Positions 49,813-59,358 are shown, counted from the first letter of the stretch. The stretch: 64,000 nucleotides of DNA from Streptomyces fradiae ATCC 10745 = DSM 40063 (GCF_008704425.1 NZ_CP023696.1:1598501-1662500); one strand, 5' to 3'. The notes: generated by a model not told the origin, from the sequence alone. Numbers and translations are program-made.

Positions 49813-50858
49813 CCGCGCTCCCAGAATGCAGGCCCGACCGGCTCCTCGAAGTCGCCGAGCGCTTCGAGGTTGCCCTTGTCATTGACGCCGATCCGCAGCT
49901 GCGGGAGGGCGTGACCGGCAGGGCCGAAGATGACGCGGGCGCCGTCGGAGAGGTCGAAGGTGGACTGGTGGCACGGGCAGAGGACGTGGTGGGTCTGCTG
50001 CTCGTACAGGGAGATCGGGCAGCCCACGTGGGTGCAGATCTTGGAGAAGGCGACGATGCCCTGGTGCGACCACTCCAGCTCGCGCTTGTCCTTGATGTCC
50101 TCCGGCTGGAGCCGGACGATCATCAGGGCGTCCTTGGCGATCTTGGTGTTGAAGTCGTGGTCCTCCTCGCTCAGGCCCTCCGGCATGGCGAAGGTGAGCG
50201 AACCGACCGTGACGTCCTCGGGACGCAGCGGCTCCATCGTGTTCATGTTGATGAGCTGCTTGCCCTTGGCCCACGAGGTGTGGAAGAGCTTCTTCTCCGG
50301 CAGCGGGCCCAGCTCGCGCAGGAGCACGATGCCGGAGAGCGGCACCATGGCCAGCGCGCCGAACATCGTGTTGCGGATGAGCTTGCGCCGGCCGAGCGCG
50401 GACTCCTCGGCGCCCGCCGCGAAGTCGGCCATGACCTTGGCCTTGACGTCCGGCGCCGCCTCGATCGGGTGGCGGTCGTCGGCGACCTCCTCGTCCGACA
50501 TCAGCGTGCGGGCCCAGTGGACCGCGCCGGCGCCGATGCAGAAGAGGGCGATGCCCAGCGTGAGGCCGAGCGACAGGTTGGTCGCGCTCACGTGGCCGAG
50601 CGGCCACACGTACACGATCTTGTCGACCGGGAAGATCACGAACGAGGCGATGAAGGCGACGGTGGCCAGCATCGAGGTCGTGAACAGCAGGGCGACCGTG
50701 CGCTCGGACCGCTTGGCGGCCCGCTCGTCGAGGTCCTGGATGCGCGGCTTGTGGGGCGGCAGCCCCGGGTCGGCGAACGGGTTCTCGGCGACCGCCGTGC
50801 CGTGCGCGGTGTCCTGCTCGCTCGGCAGGCTCTTCTCGGAAAACTCTTGGCTACTCAT
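49809..50858 (-). CDS. qcrA: Cytochrome bc1 complex, Rieske iron-sulfur subunit
   Basis: A 349-residue Rieske protein with three membrane helices near 55-75, 92-112 and 168-186, the actinobacterial arrangement. The cluster ligands are in CTHVGCPISLYE and CPCHQSTFDLSDGARVIFGPA. It passes electrons from quinol at QcrB to the diheme cytochrome QcrC. Start ATG overlaps the end of qcrC, and its stop overlaps qcrB, so translation is coupled. Confidence 0.97.
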   Translation of the reverse strand: MSSQEFSEKSLPSEQDTAHGTAVAENPFADPGLPPHKPRIQDLDERAAKRSERTVALLFTTSMLATVAFIASFVIFPVDKIVYVWPLGHVSATNLSLGLTLGIALFCIGAGAVHWARTLMSDEEVADDRHPIEAAPDVKAKVMADFAAGAEESALGRRKLIRNTMFGALAMVPLSGIVLLRELGPLPEKKLFHTSWAKGKQLINMNTMEPLRPEDVTVGSLTFAMPEGLSEEDHDFNTKIAKDALMIVRLQPEDIKDKRELEWSHQGIVAFSKICTHVGCPISLYEQQTHHVLCPCHQSTFDLSDGARVIFGPAGHALPQLRIGVNDKGNLEALGDFEEPVGPAFWERG

Positions 50859-51664
50859 GACTTCTTGGCCTTAGCGGTGTGGGCCGCGACCCAGACGGCG
50901 ACGGCGATCAGCGAACCCAGCCCGAAGATCCAGCCGAACAGGCCCTCGCTGACCGGTCCCAGGCCGCCGAGCGCGAAGCCGCCGGGCGACGGAGTCTCGT
51001 CACCGTTCACGGCCTTGATGTACGCGATGATGTCCTTCTTCTCCTGCTCCGGCATCGTCGTGTCGGGGAAGGAGGGCATGTTCTGCGGGCCGGTCTGCAT
51101 GGCCTCGTAGATGTGCTTCTCGCTGACGCCGTCGAGGCTGGGCGCGTACTTGCCCTCGGTCAGCGCGCCACCCTTGCCGGTGAAGTTGTGGCACTGGGCG
51201 CAGTTGTTGCGGAAGAGCTCACCGCCCTTGGCGATGTCGGCGCCTTCCACGCTGTACTGCTTCTCGGTGGGGGTGACGGGACCCGGGCCGAGCGAGGAGA
51301 TGTACGCCGCCAACTGGTCGATCTGGGCCTGCGTGTAGATGTTCTTCTTCCGCGGGACCTGGGCGCCCGGCTGCTGCGCGGGCATGCGGCCGGTGCCGAC
51401 CTGGAAGTCGACGGCGGCGGAGCCCACGCCGACCAGGGACGGGCCGTCGGAGGTGCCCTGACCGCCGGTGCCGTGGCAGCTGGCGCAGCCGACGGTGTAG
51501 AGCTTCTTGCCCTCCTCGATGGCGAGGGACTGGGCGGTCTCGTCGGCCTGTGCCGTGCTCGCGGGCGCGAACGCGGCGTACAGCCCCCCGGTGGCCGCCA
51601 GCGCGAGAAGTAGGACGACGACCGCCGCCAGCGGATGGCGTCGTCGTGCGGAGAGCTTTTTCAC
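50855..51664 (-). CDS. qcrC: Diheme cytochrome c subunit of bc1 complex
   Basis: A 269-residue protein with two c-type heme motifs, CASCHG and CAQCHN, each in a cytochrome c domain. An N-terminal hydrophobic anchor (VVLLLALAATGGLYAAF) and a C-terminal helix (IFGLGSLIAVAVWVAA) hold it in the membrane. Met ligands lie in NMPSFPDTTM and similar. In Actinobacteria this diheme subunit feeds the aa3 oxidase directly, without soluble cytochrome c. It lies 62 bp after ctaE and overlaps qcrA by four bases. Confidence 0.97.
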   Translation of the reverse strand: MKKLSARRRHPLAAVVVLLLALAATGGLYAAFAPASTAQADETAQSLAIEEGKKLYTVGCASCHGTGGQGTSDGPSLVGVGSAAVDFQVGTGRMPAQQPGAQVPRKKNIYTQAQIDQLAAYISSLGPGPVTPTEKQYSVEGADIAKGGELFRNNCAQCHNFTGKGGALTEGKYAPSLDGVSEKHIYEAMQTGPQNMPSFPDTTMPEQEKKDIIAYIKAVNGDETPSPGGFALGGLGPVSEGLFGWIFGLGSLIAVAVWVAAHTAKAKKS

Positions 51665-51726
51665 GGATTACCCCGGTGTCAGGATCTTCTGCGTCGATGC
51701 TTGCTGGATGGTCGGGCCGAGCCCGA

Positions 51727-52347
51727 CTACTTGATCATGTAGATCGTGGCGAAGAGGCCGATCCAGACGACATCGACGAAGTGCCAGTAGTAGGACACGA
51801 CGATGGCGGCGGTTGCCTGCTCGTGAGTGAACCGCTTCGCGGCGTACGTCCGGCCGAGTACCAGCAGGAACGCGATCAGGCCGCCCGTCACGTGGAGGCC
51901 GTGGAAGCCCGTGGTCAGGTAGAACACGGAGCCGTACGGGCCGGAGGACAGGGACATGCCCGCCTCCTTGACCAGCTCGGTGTACTCGAGGACCTGGCCG
52001 CCGATGAAGATCGCGCCCATGATGAACGTCACGATGAACCAGGCGCGCAGCTTCTTCACGTCGCCGCGCTCGGCGGCGAAGACGCCGAGCTGGCAGGTGA
52101 GGGAGGAGAGCACCAGGATCGTGGTGTTGGTCGCCGAGAACGGGAAGTTCAGGTGGTCCGCCTGCTCGGACCAGTATTCGGCACCCGTTACCGATCGCAG
52201 GGTGAAGTACATCGCGAAGAGGGCCGCGAAGAACATCAGCTCGGAACTCAGCCAGATGATGGTTCCGACGCTGGTGAGGTTCGGTCGATTGACCGACGGG
52301 TGCGCGTGCCCGGTATCTACTGTCGTTGCTGTCGCCACGACCGACAT
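51727..52347 (-). CDS. ctaE: Cytochrome c oxidase subunit III
   Basis: A 206-residue subunit with five helices: [38 protein letters not shown] and [20 protein letters not shown] are typical, and it ends with [21 protein letters not shown]. It is the first gene of the ctaE-qcrCAB operon, the same order as in M. tuberculosis. A 21-bp perfect palindrome covers the start codon. No obvious ribosome site precedes ATG, so it may be leaderless or the hairpin may act at this point. Confidence 0.96.
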   Translation of the reverse strand: MSVVATATTVDTGHAHPSVNRPNLTSVGTIIWLSSELMFFAALFAMYFTLRSVTGAEYWSEQADHLNFPFSATNTTILVLSSLTCQLGVFAAERGDVKKLRAWFIVTFIMGAIFIGGQVLEYTELVKEAGMSLSSGPYGSVFYLTTGFHGLHVTGGLIAFLLVLGRTYAAKRFTHEQATAAIVVSYYWHFVDVVWIGLFATIYMIK

Positions 52348-52358
52348 TATGTCGGTCG
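52338..52358. promoter_or_regulatory. 21-bp perfect palindrome over the ctaE start codon
   Basis: cgaccgacat-t-atgtcggtcg: ten-base arms with a one-base centre. The ctaE ATG (52347-52345) falls inside. As DNA it could be an operator; as RNA a hairpin would sequester the start codon. Confidence 0.65.
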
Positions 52359-52548
52359 CTTATCCCGCCCTCACTCCGGGGGTGCCGTTCGGAGTGTCCC
52401 GGCCCTCCGAGGGCCCCTCCAGGGCACCCGAACGGCCCAGCGAGGGGCCGCCCGCGGCGGTGTCGGGCCGCTGTCGACGGGCTGTGGGACGGAGTAGCAT
52501 CCGCCGCATCGGTTACCGAGCACTGCCCGCGACGATCTCGGAGGAACC

Positions 52549-52950
52549 ATGCAGTCCAGCGCCACCGTACTGGTCTACAGCGACGACGCGAACACCCGAG
52601 CGCAGGTGCGGCTGGCGGCCGGGCGGCGCCCCGCGGCCGACGTCCCCCCGGTCGAGTACGTCGAGTGCGCGACGCTGCCGGCGGTCCTGGAGCGGCTGGA
52701 CGCGGGCGGCGTCGACGTGTGCGTGCTGGACGGCGAGGCCGTGCCGGCGGGCGGCATGGGCGTGTGCCGGCAGATCAAGGACGAGGTCTTCGAGTGCCCC
52801 CCGGTGCTGCTGCTCATCGGGCGGGCGCAGGACGCCTGGCTGGCGACCTGGAGCCGGGCCGACGCGGCCGTGACGCTGCCGGTGGACCCGGCGGAGCTCC
52901 CGGAGGCCCTGGCGGCGCTCCTGCGCAGCCGCCTGGCCGTGGAGGCCTGA
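52549..52950 (+). CDS. Receiver-like protein lacking conserved Thr and Lys
   Basis: A 133-residue single-domain protein with the receiver fold pattern: VLVYSDDANTR (Asp12, Asp13), VCVLDGEAVPAGG (acceptor position Asp61) and VLLLIGRAQ in the fourth strand. The usual Thr/Ser after strand 4 is Ile or Gly, and the invariant Lys before Pro is Leu110 (TLPVDP). It may be phosphorylated poorly or act without phosphorylation. It is divergent from ctaE, and a TAGCAT box lies upstream near 52494. The last codons and stop fall in a triplicated 25-bp repeat. Confidence 0.75.
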   Translation: MQSSATVLVYSDDANTRAQVRLAAGRRPAADVPPVEYVECATLPAVLERLDAGGVDVCVLDGEAVPAGGMGVCRQIKDEVFECPPVLLLIGRAQDAWLATWSRADAAVTLPVDPAELPEALAALLRSRLAVEA

Positions 52951-53005
52951 CCGCCGCCTGGCCATGGAGGCCTGACCGCCGCCTGGCCGTGGAGGCCTGA
53001 CCGCC
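52931..53005. repeat. Triplicated 25-bp repeat containing the stop codon
   Basis: Units start at 52931, 52956 and 52981, each beginning gcctggcc and ending ctgaccgcc. The first and third are identical and the second differs by one base. The first unit holds the stop codon of the receiver-like gene; the other two are untranslated copies of that end. Confidence 0.92.
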
Positions 53006-53254
53006 GCGCGGTCCTCCGGGGCCGCCCGGCCTCGGGCCTTGGACGGCGCCCCGGCCTCGGGGCTTGAACGGCGCCGGGCCGCCTGGCGCGGGGCCGGGCG
53101 GCGGCGGTGGTCTTCGCCGGCCGGTGTCCCGGCCGGTACCGGTCCGCCGTGACCGGTCGTGAGGGCCGCCGGGCCGGGGACCCGCGTACCGGCGGCCCGG
53201 CCCCCGGCCCGCGCGGGGGCGGGACGGTGGGCCGGGCCGCGGGACGGGGGCCCG
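53006..53254. other. Intergenic region after the receiver-like gene
   Basis: No gene. It has short repeats such as ggcctcgggccttg/ggcctcggggcttg (53031, 53053) and gacggcgcc. The gap lies between convergent genes, but I see no strong terminator hairpin in it. Confidence 0.45.
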
Positions 53255-54499
53255 CTACCGCGGGAGGGGGCTCAGCCGGGCGGGGCCCGCGCGGCCGGTG
53301 TCGGCCTGGACGGCGCTGCCCTGCTGCCACCGGTCCCAGGTCATGTTCCACTCCCCGAAGCCGTTGCCGAACGGGGTCATGTCCTCGCCGTGGCTGTTGA
53401 CGACCTCGACGATGTCGCCGCGCCGGAAGTTCTCGAAGAACCAGGCGGCGTTGGAGGTGGACATCCCGACGCAGCCGTGGCTGACGTTGGCGTACCCCTG
53501 CGAGCCGACCGACCAGGGCGCGGCGTGCACGTACTCGCCGCTCCAGGTGACGCGGGTCGCGTAGTGGACGGGCAGGTCGTACGACTCGCTGCTGCCCGCC
53601 GCGATGCCGACGGTGGTGCTGCGCATCCGCACGAACGGCTGCTTCTCCAGCACCACCTTGACGCCGTTGCGGGTCTCGAAGCCGGGCTTGCCGGTGGTGA
53701 CCGGGATGGTGTTGATCACTTCGCCGTTGCGCCGGACGACCATCGTGTGGGTGGAGGCGTCGGTGACGGCCTCGACCCGGTCGCCGATGTCGATCTTGAG
53801 TGGTTCGGTGGGGGCGCCGTAGAGCCCGCCGCCGATGTGGGCGCCGCCGAGGGTGCTGGTGAGGGTGACGGAAGCGCCGGCGGGCCAGTACTCCTTGGGC
53901 CGGAAGTGCAGCTTCTCGTCGTCCACCCAGTGCCAGCCGCCGGTGACCTCGGGCGTGGAGTCGACGCGGAGGGCGCGCTCGACCGCCGCGCGGCCCTCCT
54001 TGCTCTTCACGGGGGCGCTGAGGGTGGCCGTCAGGGGCTGTCCCACGCCGTACGTGCCCGCCTCCGGCCCGAACTCCACCTTCAGGAGCTTGCGGGCGGG
54101 GGCCGTGCGGAACGTCATCGTGCGCAGGCCGGGGGCTCCGTCGCCGTTCTCCGTGGCGACCCTGACGGTGTAGCGGGCACCCGCGGCCGGCGCGCCGGTG
54201 GAGCGCCAGCCGCGGCCGTCGGCGGAGAGCTCGCCCGCCAGGTGGCGGCCCGCCTCGTCGACGGCGGTGACGTCCGTGATGCGGGCGTCGTCGTCGCGGG
54301 CGGTGATGGCGAGGGGCTTGTCGAGGGGGACCTCGCGGTCCTCGGCGAGACCGGTGAAGCCGACCTGCCGGGCCGCGTCGTAGGGGCGCGCGGAGAGCGG
54401 ATGGCCGTCCGGTCCCCCGCAGCCGGCCAGGCCGGCACCCGCGGCGGCGACCAGCAGGGAGCAGCTCAGGGCGATGCGGAAGCTCGGCGTGTTGCTCAT
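53255..54499 (-). CDS. L,D-transpeptidase lipoprotein with Ig-like domains
   Basis: A 414-residue exported enzyme. The signal peptide ends at a lipobox (GLAGCGG, Cys27 or so). Two Ig-like domains (about 45-250) precede the YkuD catalytic domain: HTMVVRRNGEVINTIPVTTG, RVTWSGEYVHAAPW and the active-site motif VSHGCVGMSTSNAAWFF with catalytic Cys. The layout equals LdtMt2-type enzymes that make 3-3 crosslinks in peptidoglycan. The C-terminal tail includes NMTWDRWQQG, conserved in the group. The ATG at 54499 gives a proper signal; GTG at 54505 is an alternative. It sits between the two respiratory operons but on the same strand as ctaF. Confidence 0.93.
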   Translation of the reverse strand: MSNTPSFRIALSCSLLVAAAGAGLAGCGGPDGHPLSARPYDAARQVGFTGLAEDREVPLDKPLAITARDDDARITDVTAVDEAGRHLAGELSADGRGWRSTGAPAAGARYTVRVATENGDGAPGLRTMTFRTAPARKLLKVEFGPEAGTYGVGQPLTATLSAPVKSKEGRAAVERALRVDSTPEVTGGWHWVDDEKLHFRPKEYWPAGASVTLTSTLGGAHIGGGLYGAPTEPLKIDIGDRVEAVTDASTHTMVVRRNGEVINTIPVTTGKPGFETRNGVKVVLEKQPFVRMRSTTVGIAAGSSESYDLPVHYATRVTWSGEYVHAAPWSVGSQGYANVSHGCVGMSTSNAAWFFENFRRGDIVEVVNSHGEDMTPFGNGFGEWNMTWDRWQQGSAVQADTGRAGPARLSPLPR

Positions 54500-54553
54500 A
54501 AGCACACCGTAGGAACGGCTGTCGAGCGCGGCACGCCGGATGCATGCAAAAGA

Positions 54554-54590
54554 GTGACCCGGCGGACTCCTTCCGGAGCCGCCGGGTCAC
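54554..54590 (-). terminator. Terminator of the ctaCDF operon
   Basis: gtgacccggcgg (54554-54565) pairs with ccgccgggtcac (54579-54590), and inner ctcc with ggag, loop ttcc, one bulged base. It starts 19 bases after the ctaF stop and separates it from the transpeptidase gene. Confidence 0.85.
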
Positions 54591-54608
54591 CTCACCGCTG
54601 AGGGGTCG

Positions 54609-55007
54609 TCACTGGTTCTGGTTCTCGCCCCGGTAGTACTCGAAGACCCAGCCCCAGATACCGATCAGGATGACCGGCAGGGAGAAGAACATCAGCCACC
54701 AGTCGAGGGCGACGGCGAGGAAGGCGAGCGCGCCGCCGATCGCCAGCGAGAGCGGCTGCCAGCTGTGCGGCGAGAAGAAGCCGAGCTCACCGGCCTCGTC
54801 CGCGACGTCCGCCTCCTTGTCGTCCTGCGCCATGGCGTCCACCCGCCGGGCCGTGAAGGCCAGGTAGTAGCCGACCATGATCGCCAGGCCGAAGGCCATG
54901 AACAGCGCGGTGGTGCCGACCGGCTCCTTCGACCACAGGCCGTACAGGACGGCCATGGCCAGGATGAAGAAGCTCAGCCAGATGAACATCTTGCCCTGGA
55001 TCTTCAC
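54609..55007 (-). CDS. ctaF: Cytochrome c oxidase subunit IV, actinobacterial type
   Basis: A 132-residue membrane protein with four helices: [55 protein letters not shown] and [16 protein letters not shown]. It is the small subunit of the aa3 oxidase typical of Actinobacteria. It overlaps ctaD by four bases (ATGA) and is the last gene of the operon, with a terminator after it. Confidence 0.94.
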   Translation of the reverse strand: MKIQGKMFIWLSFFILAMAVLYGLWSKEPVGTTALFMAFGLAIMVGYYLAFTARRVDAMAQDDKEADVADEAGELGFFSPHSWQPLSLAIGGALAFLAVALDWWLMFFSLPVILIGIWGWVFEYYRGENQNQ

Positions 55008-56752
55008 TTGCCGGCCTCCTTGCCGCCGACCAGCGCGGTGTCCTTGCGGCCCTGGTTCTCGAGCTGGTCGATCGCGGAGATCTCAGGGTGGTGCAGGTCG
55101 AACGCCGGGGATTCCGAGCGGATGCGCGGCAGCGTGAGGAAGTTGTGGCGCGGCGGCGGGCAGGACGTGGCCCACTCCAGCGACCGGCCGTAGCCCCACG
55201 GGTCGTCGACCTCGACCTTCTTGCCGTACTTGGCGGTCTTCCAGACGTTGTAGAAGAACGGCAGGATCGACAGGCCCAGCAGGAACGAGGCGATCGTGGA
55301 GATCGTGTTCAGGGCCGTGAAGCCGTCCGCGGCGAGGTAGTCCGCGTACCGGCGGGGCATGCCCTCGGCGCCCAGCCAGTGCTGGACGAGGAAGGTGCCG
55401 TGGAAGCCGATGAACAGCGTCCAGAAGGTGATCTTGCCGAGGCGCTCGTCCAGCATCTTGCCCGTGAACTTCGGCCACCAGAAGTGGAACCCGGCGAACA
55501 TCGCGAACACCACGGTGCCGAAGACGACGTAGTGGAAGTGCGCGACGACGAAGTACGAGTCGGAGACGTGGAAGTCCATCGGCGGCGACGCCAGGATCAC
55601 ACCGGTCAGGCCACCGAAGGTGAAGGTGACCAGGAAGCCGATCGTCCAGAGCATCGGGGTCTCGAAGGACAGCGAGCCCTTCCACATGGTGCCGATCCAG
55701 TTGAAGAACTTCACACCGGTCGGGACCGCGATCAGGAAGGTCATGAAGGAGAAGAACGGCAGCAGCACACCGCCGGTGACGTACATGTGGTGCGCCCACA
55801 CGGTGATCGACAGACCGGCGATCGCGATGGTCGCGGCCACCAGGCCGATGTAGCCGAACATCGGCTTGCGGCTGAAGACCGGCACGATCTCCGAGACGAT
55901 GCCGAAGAACGGCAGCGCGATGATGTACACCTCCGGGTGCCCGAAGAACCAGAAGAGGTGCTGCCAGAGCAGGGCACCGCCGTTGGACGGGTCGAAGATG
56001 TGCGAGCCGAACTTGCGGTCGGCCTCCAGCGCGAAGAGCGCGGCGGCCAGCACCGGGAAGGCGAGCAGGACCAGGACACCGGTCAGCAGCACGTTCCAGG
56101 TGAAGATCGGCATCCGGAACATCGTCATGCCGGGGGCGCGCATGCAGATGATCGTGGTGATGAAGTTGACCGAGCCGAGGATCGTGCCGAAGCCGGAGAA
56201 GGCCAGACCCATGATCCACATGTCGGCGCCGACACCCGGCGAGCGGACGGCGTCCGACAGCGGGGTGTAGGCGAACCAGCCGAAGTCGGCGGCGCCCTGC
56301 GGGGTGAGGAAGCCGGCCACGGCGATGAGCGAGCCGAACAGGTAGAGCCAGTAGGCGAACATGTTCAGCCGCGGGAACGCCACGTCGGGCGCGCCGATCT
56401 GCAGCGGCATGATCCAGTTGGCGAAACCGGCGAACAGCGGCGTCGCGAACATCAGCAGCATGATCGTGCCGTGCATCGTGAACGCCTGGTTGAACTGCTC
56501 GTTCGACATGATCTGCGTGCCGGGCCGGGCCAGCTCCGCGCGCATGAAGAGCGCGAGCAGACCGCCGATGCAGAAGAAGGCGAACGAGGTGACCAGGTAG
56601 AGCGTGCCGATCGTCTTGTGGTCGGTGGTGGTCAGCCACTTGACGACGATGTTGCCGGGCTGCTTGCGCCGGACGGGCAGCTCGTTCTCGTACGGCTCCT
56701 TCGAGCCGTCAGCTGCCGTGGCGGCACCCTGAGGTTCGTTGAGGATGCTCAC
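55004..56752 (-). CDS. ctaD: Cytochrome c oxidase subunit I
   Basis: A 582-residue heme-copper oxidase subunit with twelve helices. The ligands of heme a, heme a3 and CuB are in [36 protein letters not shown] (CuB His with Tyr crosslink), [11 protein letters not shown] and [13 protein letters not shown]. The K-channel and D-channel region looks intact. N-terminal cytoplasmic tail about 40 residues. ATGA overlap with ctaF and with ctaC. Confidence 0.98.
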   Translation of the reverse strand: MSILNEPQGAATAADGSKEPYENELPVRRKQPGNIVVKWLTTTDHKTIGTLYLVTSFAFFCIGGLLALFMRAELARPGTQIMSNEQFNQAFTMHGTIMLLMFATPLFAGFANWIMPLQIGAPDVAFPRLNMFAYWLYLFGSLIAVAGFLTPQGAADFGWFAYTPLSDAVRSPGVGADMWIMGLAFSGFGTILGSVNFITTIICMRAPGMTMFRMPIFTWNVLLTGVLVLLAFPVLAAALFALEADRKFGSHIFDPSNGGALLWQHLFWFFGHPEVYIIALPFFGIVSEIVPVFSRKPMFGYIGLVAATIAIAGLSITVWAHHMYVTGGVLLPFFSFMTFLIAVPTGVKFFNWIGTMWKGSLSFETPMLWTIGFLVTFTFGGLTGVILASPPMDFHVSDSYFVVAHFHYVVFGTVVFAMFAGFHFWWPKFTGKMLDERLGKITFWTLFIGFHGTFLVQHWLGAEGMPRRYADYLAADGFTALNTISTIASFLLGLSILPFFYNVWKTAKYGKKVEVDDPWGYGRSLEWATSCPPPRHNFLTLPRIRSESPAFDLHHPEISAIDQLENQGRKDTALVGGKEAGK

Positions 56753-57717
56753 AGTTGGTTCTTCTCCGCATTCCTGGCCGGGTCCGTCTGCTCAATGCCC
56801 GACGGGATGTAGCCGGTCTGCCCCTTCTCGGCCAGCTCCTTGAGGTGCTGCTGGTAGCGCTCCGGGGAGACGACCTTGACGTTGAAGAGCATCCGGGAGT
56901 GGTCGACGCCGCACAGCTCGGCGCACTTGCCGAGGAAGGTGCCCTCCTGCGTGGGGGTCACCTCGAAGGCGTTGGTGTGGCCCGGGATGACGTCCTGCTT
57001 CATGAGGAAGGGGACGACCCAGAAGGAGTGGATGACGTCGCGGGAGGTCAGGACGAACCGGACCTTCTCGCCCTTGGGCAGCCACAGCGTCGGGCCCGGG
57101 TTGCCGGTCTGCGGGTTCCGCGTCCCCGGGATGCCGAAGTCGTGGACGCCCTCGGCGCCGGCGGGGAACTGCTTCTGCCACTTGTCCGGGACGGCGCCGA
57201 GCTCCTTGGGGACCTCGGCACCCGTGGCGGCGTCGCCGTCCACGTTCTCGATGTAGTTGAAGCCCCAGCTCCACTGGTAGCCGACCACGTTGATGGTGTG
57301 GGCCGGCTTGTCGGAGAGGGCGAGGAGCTTGGACTCGTCACGCGCGGTGAAGTAGAACAGCACCGAGACGATGATGAGCGGGGTCACCGTGTACAGCGCC
57401 TCGATGGGCATGTTGTACCGGGTCTGCGGGGGAACCTCGACCTTGGTGCGGCTACGCCGGTGGAAGATGACGCTCCACAGGATCAGGCCCCACACGAGCA
57501 CGCCCGTGGCGAGCGCTGCCGCCCACGAGCCCTGCCAGAGGGAGAGGATCCGCGGGGCCTCCTCCGTCACCGGGGTGGGCATACCGAGGCGGGGGAAGTC
57601 CTCCCAGTTGTACGAGCAACCGGAGGCGGTAGCCAGGATCAGGCCCGCAGTCAGCACCTGCGGCAGCTTCCGCCGCATCGGGCGCCGCGACGAGCGGTCG
57701 GAGCCGTTGGGACTCAC
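56749..57717 (-). CDS. ctaC: Cytochrome c oxidase subunit II
   Basis: A 322-residue lipoprotein subunit. The lipobox is ATASGCSY near residue 34. Two membrane helices (near 64-82 and 110-126) precede the cupredoxin domain, with the CuA ligands in [11 protein letters not shown] and [14 protein letters not shown]. Conserved aromatic segment [12 protein letters not shown]. It accepts electrons from QcrC. The GTG at 57717 follows GGAAGGCGCT; it is the first gene of ctaCDF. Confidence 0.97.
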   Translation of the reverse strand: MSPNGSDRSSRRPMRRKLPQVLTAGLILATASGCSYNWEDFPRLGMPTPVTEEAPRILSLWQGSWAAALATGVLVWGLILWSVIFHRRSRTKVEVPPQTRYNMPIEALYTVTPLIIVSVLFYFTARDESKLLALSDKPAHTINVVGYQWSWGFNYIENVDGDAATGAEVPKELGAVPDKWQKQFPAGAEGVHDFGIPGTRNPQTGNPGPTLWLPKGEKVRFVLTSRDVIHSFWVVPFLMKQDVIPGHTNAFEVTPTQEGTFLGKCAELCGVDHSRMLFNVKVVSPERYQQHLKELAEKGQTGYIPSGIEQTDPARNAEKNQL

Positions 57718-57795
57718 GTAGCGCCTTCCCGAGAGTCTCGCCCGCGGCTCGGCTGCGGCCGTCTCGCTGGTCGGTCGCCGCCCTGACGCGGGCAG

Positions 57796-57824
57796 GGGTT
57801 TGGATGTTTATGCGGACCAAACCC
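57796..57824. promoter_or_regulatory. Inverted repeat in the ctaC/desulfurase divergent region
   Basis: gggtttgg (57796-57803) and ccaaaccc (57817-57824) are perfect inverted repeats with 13 bases between. The centre is A/T-rich. It is 80 bases upstream of ctaC and 128 bases upstream of the desulfurase gene, a plausible operator for either. Confidence 0.5.
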
Positions 57825-57951
57825 TACTGGACGCCATTTCGCGTCGCGCGGGGAGGGTGCCCAACGCGCCGCCGGACCCCTCTTTCGGGTTGTGTCCGCA
57901 GGTCGCGGGCCCGTTCGGCACCCTCGGGGGCTACGGAGTTAGCGTGGCCGC

Positions 57952-59340
57952 GTGGCCTACTTCGACGTCGCTTCCTCCGCTCCCCTGCACCCCGTCGCCC
58001 GCCAGGCGCTCCAGGCGTCCCTGGACGAGGGCTGGGCCGACCCCGCGCGCCTGTACCGGGAGGGCCGGCGCGCCCGGCTGCTGCTGGACGCCGCCCGCGA
58101 GGCGGCGGCCGAGGCGGTGGGGTGCCGCCCGGACGAGCTGTCCTTCACCCCGTCCGGGACGCACGCGGTCCACTCGGGCGTCGCGGGCGCCCTGGCGGGG
58201 CGGCGCCGGTCCGGCCGCCACCTGGTCGTGTCGGCGGTGGAGCACTCCTCGGTGCTGCACGCCGCGCAGGCGCACGAGGCGGCCGGCGGGGCGGTGGCGC
58301 GGGTGCCGGTCGGGCGGACCGGGGCGGTGGACCCGCGGGTGTACGCGCAGGCGCTGCGCGCGGACACGGCGCTGGCCTGCCTCCAGTCGGCCAACCACGA
58401 GGTGGGGACGGTGCAGCCGGTCGCCGAGGCGGCCGAGGCGTGCCGGGCGGCGGGTGTGCCGCTGCTGGTGGACGCGGCGCAGTCGCTGGCGTGGGGGCCG
58501 GTGGAGGGCGGCTGGTCGCTGCTGGCGGCGAGCGCCCACAAGTGGGGCGGCCCCGCGGGGGTGGGGCTGCTGGTGGTGCGCAAGGGGACGCGGTTCGCGC
58601 CGGCGGGGCCGGCGGACGAGCGGGAGGCGGGCCGGTCGGCCGGGTTCCCGAACCTCCCGGCGATCGTGGCGGCGGCGGCGTCGCTGCGGGCGGTGCGGGC
58701 GGAGGCCGCGACGGAGGCGGAGCGGCTGCGGGGGCTGGTGGCGCGGATCCGGGCGCGGGTGGCGCAGGCGGTGCCGGACGTGGAGGTGGTGGGCGACGCG
58801 GAGCGGCGGCTGCCGCATCTGGTGACGTTCTCCTGCCTGTACGTGGACGGGGAGGCGCTGCTGCACGAGCTGGACCGGTCGGGTTTCTCCGTTTCGTCCG
58901 GTTCGTCGTGCACGAGTTCGACGCTGACGCCCAGCCACGTCCTGCGCGCGATGGGCGTGCTGTCGGAGGGGAACGTCCGGGTCTCGCTGCCCCACGGGGT
59001 GGCGGAGGCGGACGTCGAGCGGTTCCTGGAGGTGCTGCCGGGCGTGGTGGCGGGCGTGCGGGAGCGGCTGGGCGCGCCGGCGGGCGGGACGGCGGAGGGC
59101 GTGTCCGGCGAGGGCGGGGAGCTGGTGGTGGACGCGCTGGGCAGGCGGTGCCCGGTGCCGGTGATCGAGCTGGCGAAGGTGATCGGCGACGTGCCGGTGG
59201 GCGGGACGGTGCGGGTGCTCGCGGACGACGCGGCGGCGCGGCTGGACATCCCCGCGTGGTGCGGGATGCGGGGCCAGGAGTACGTGGGCGAGGAGCCGGC
59301 GGACCGGGGCGCCGCCTACGTGGTCCGCCGGCTCGTCTGA
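57952..59340 (+). CDS. Cysteine desulfurase fused to TusA-like sulfurtransferase
   Basis: A 462-residue two-domain protein. The NifS-like domain (about 1-375) has SFTPSGTHAVHSG, VSAVEHSSVLHAA, LLVDAAQSLAW, the PLP Lys in SAHKWGGPAGVG and the active-site Cys in SVSSGSSCTSS. The TusA-like domain (about 392-462) begins VVDALGRRCPVPVIELAKV, with the carrier cysteine in CPVP. Such fusions can hand persulfide from the desulfurase to the carrier within the same protein. GTG at 57952; a TTAGCG box about nine bases upstream suggests a leaderless mRNA. It may provide sulfur for thiamine, Fe-S or tRNA; the recipient is unknown. Confidence 0.92.
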   Translation: MAYFDVASSAPLHPVARQALQASLDEGWADPARLYREGRRARLLLDAAREAAAEAVGCRPDELSFTPSGTHAVHSGVAGALAGRRRSGRHLVVSAVEHSSVLHAAQAHEAAGGAVARVPVGRTGAVDPRVYAQALRADTALACLQSANHEVGTVQPVAEAAEACRAAGVPLLVDAAQSLAWGPVEGGWSLLAASAHKWGGPAGVGLLVVRKGTRFAPAGPADEREAGRSAGFPNLPAIVAAAASLRAVRAEAATEAERLRGLVARIRARVAQAVPDVEVVGDAERRLPHLVTFSCLYVDGEALLHELDRSGFSVSSGSSCTSSTLTPSHVLRAMGVLSEGNVRVSLPHGVAEADVERFLEVLPGVVAGVRERLGAPAGGTAEGVSGEGGELVVDALGRRCPVPVIELAKVIGDVPVGGTVRVLADDAAARLDIPAWCGMRGQEYVGEEPADRGAAYVVRRLV

Positions 59341-59358
59341 CCGCGCGCCCCGGGACGG

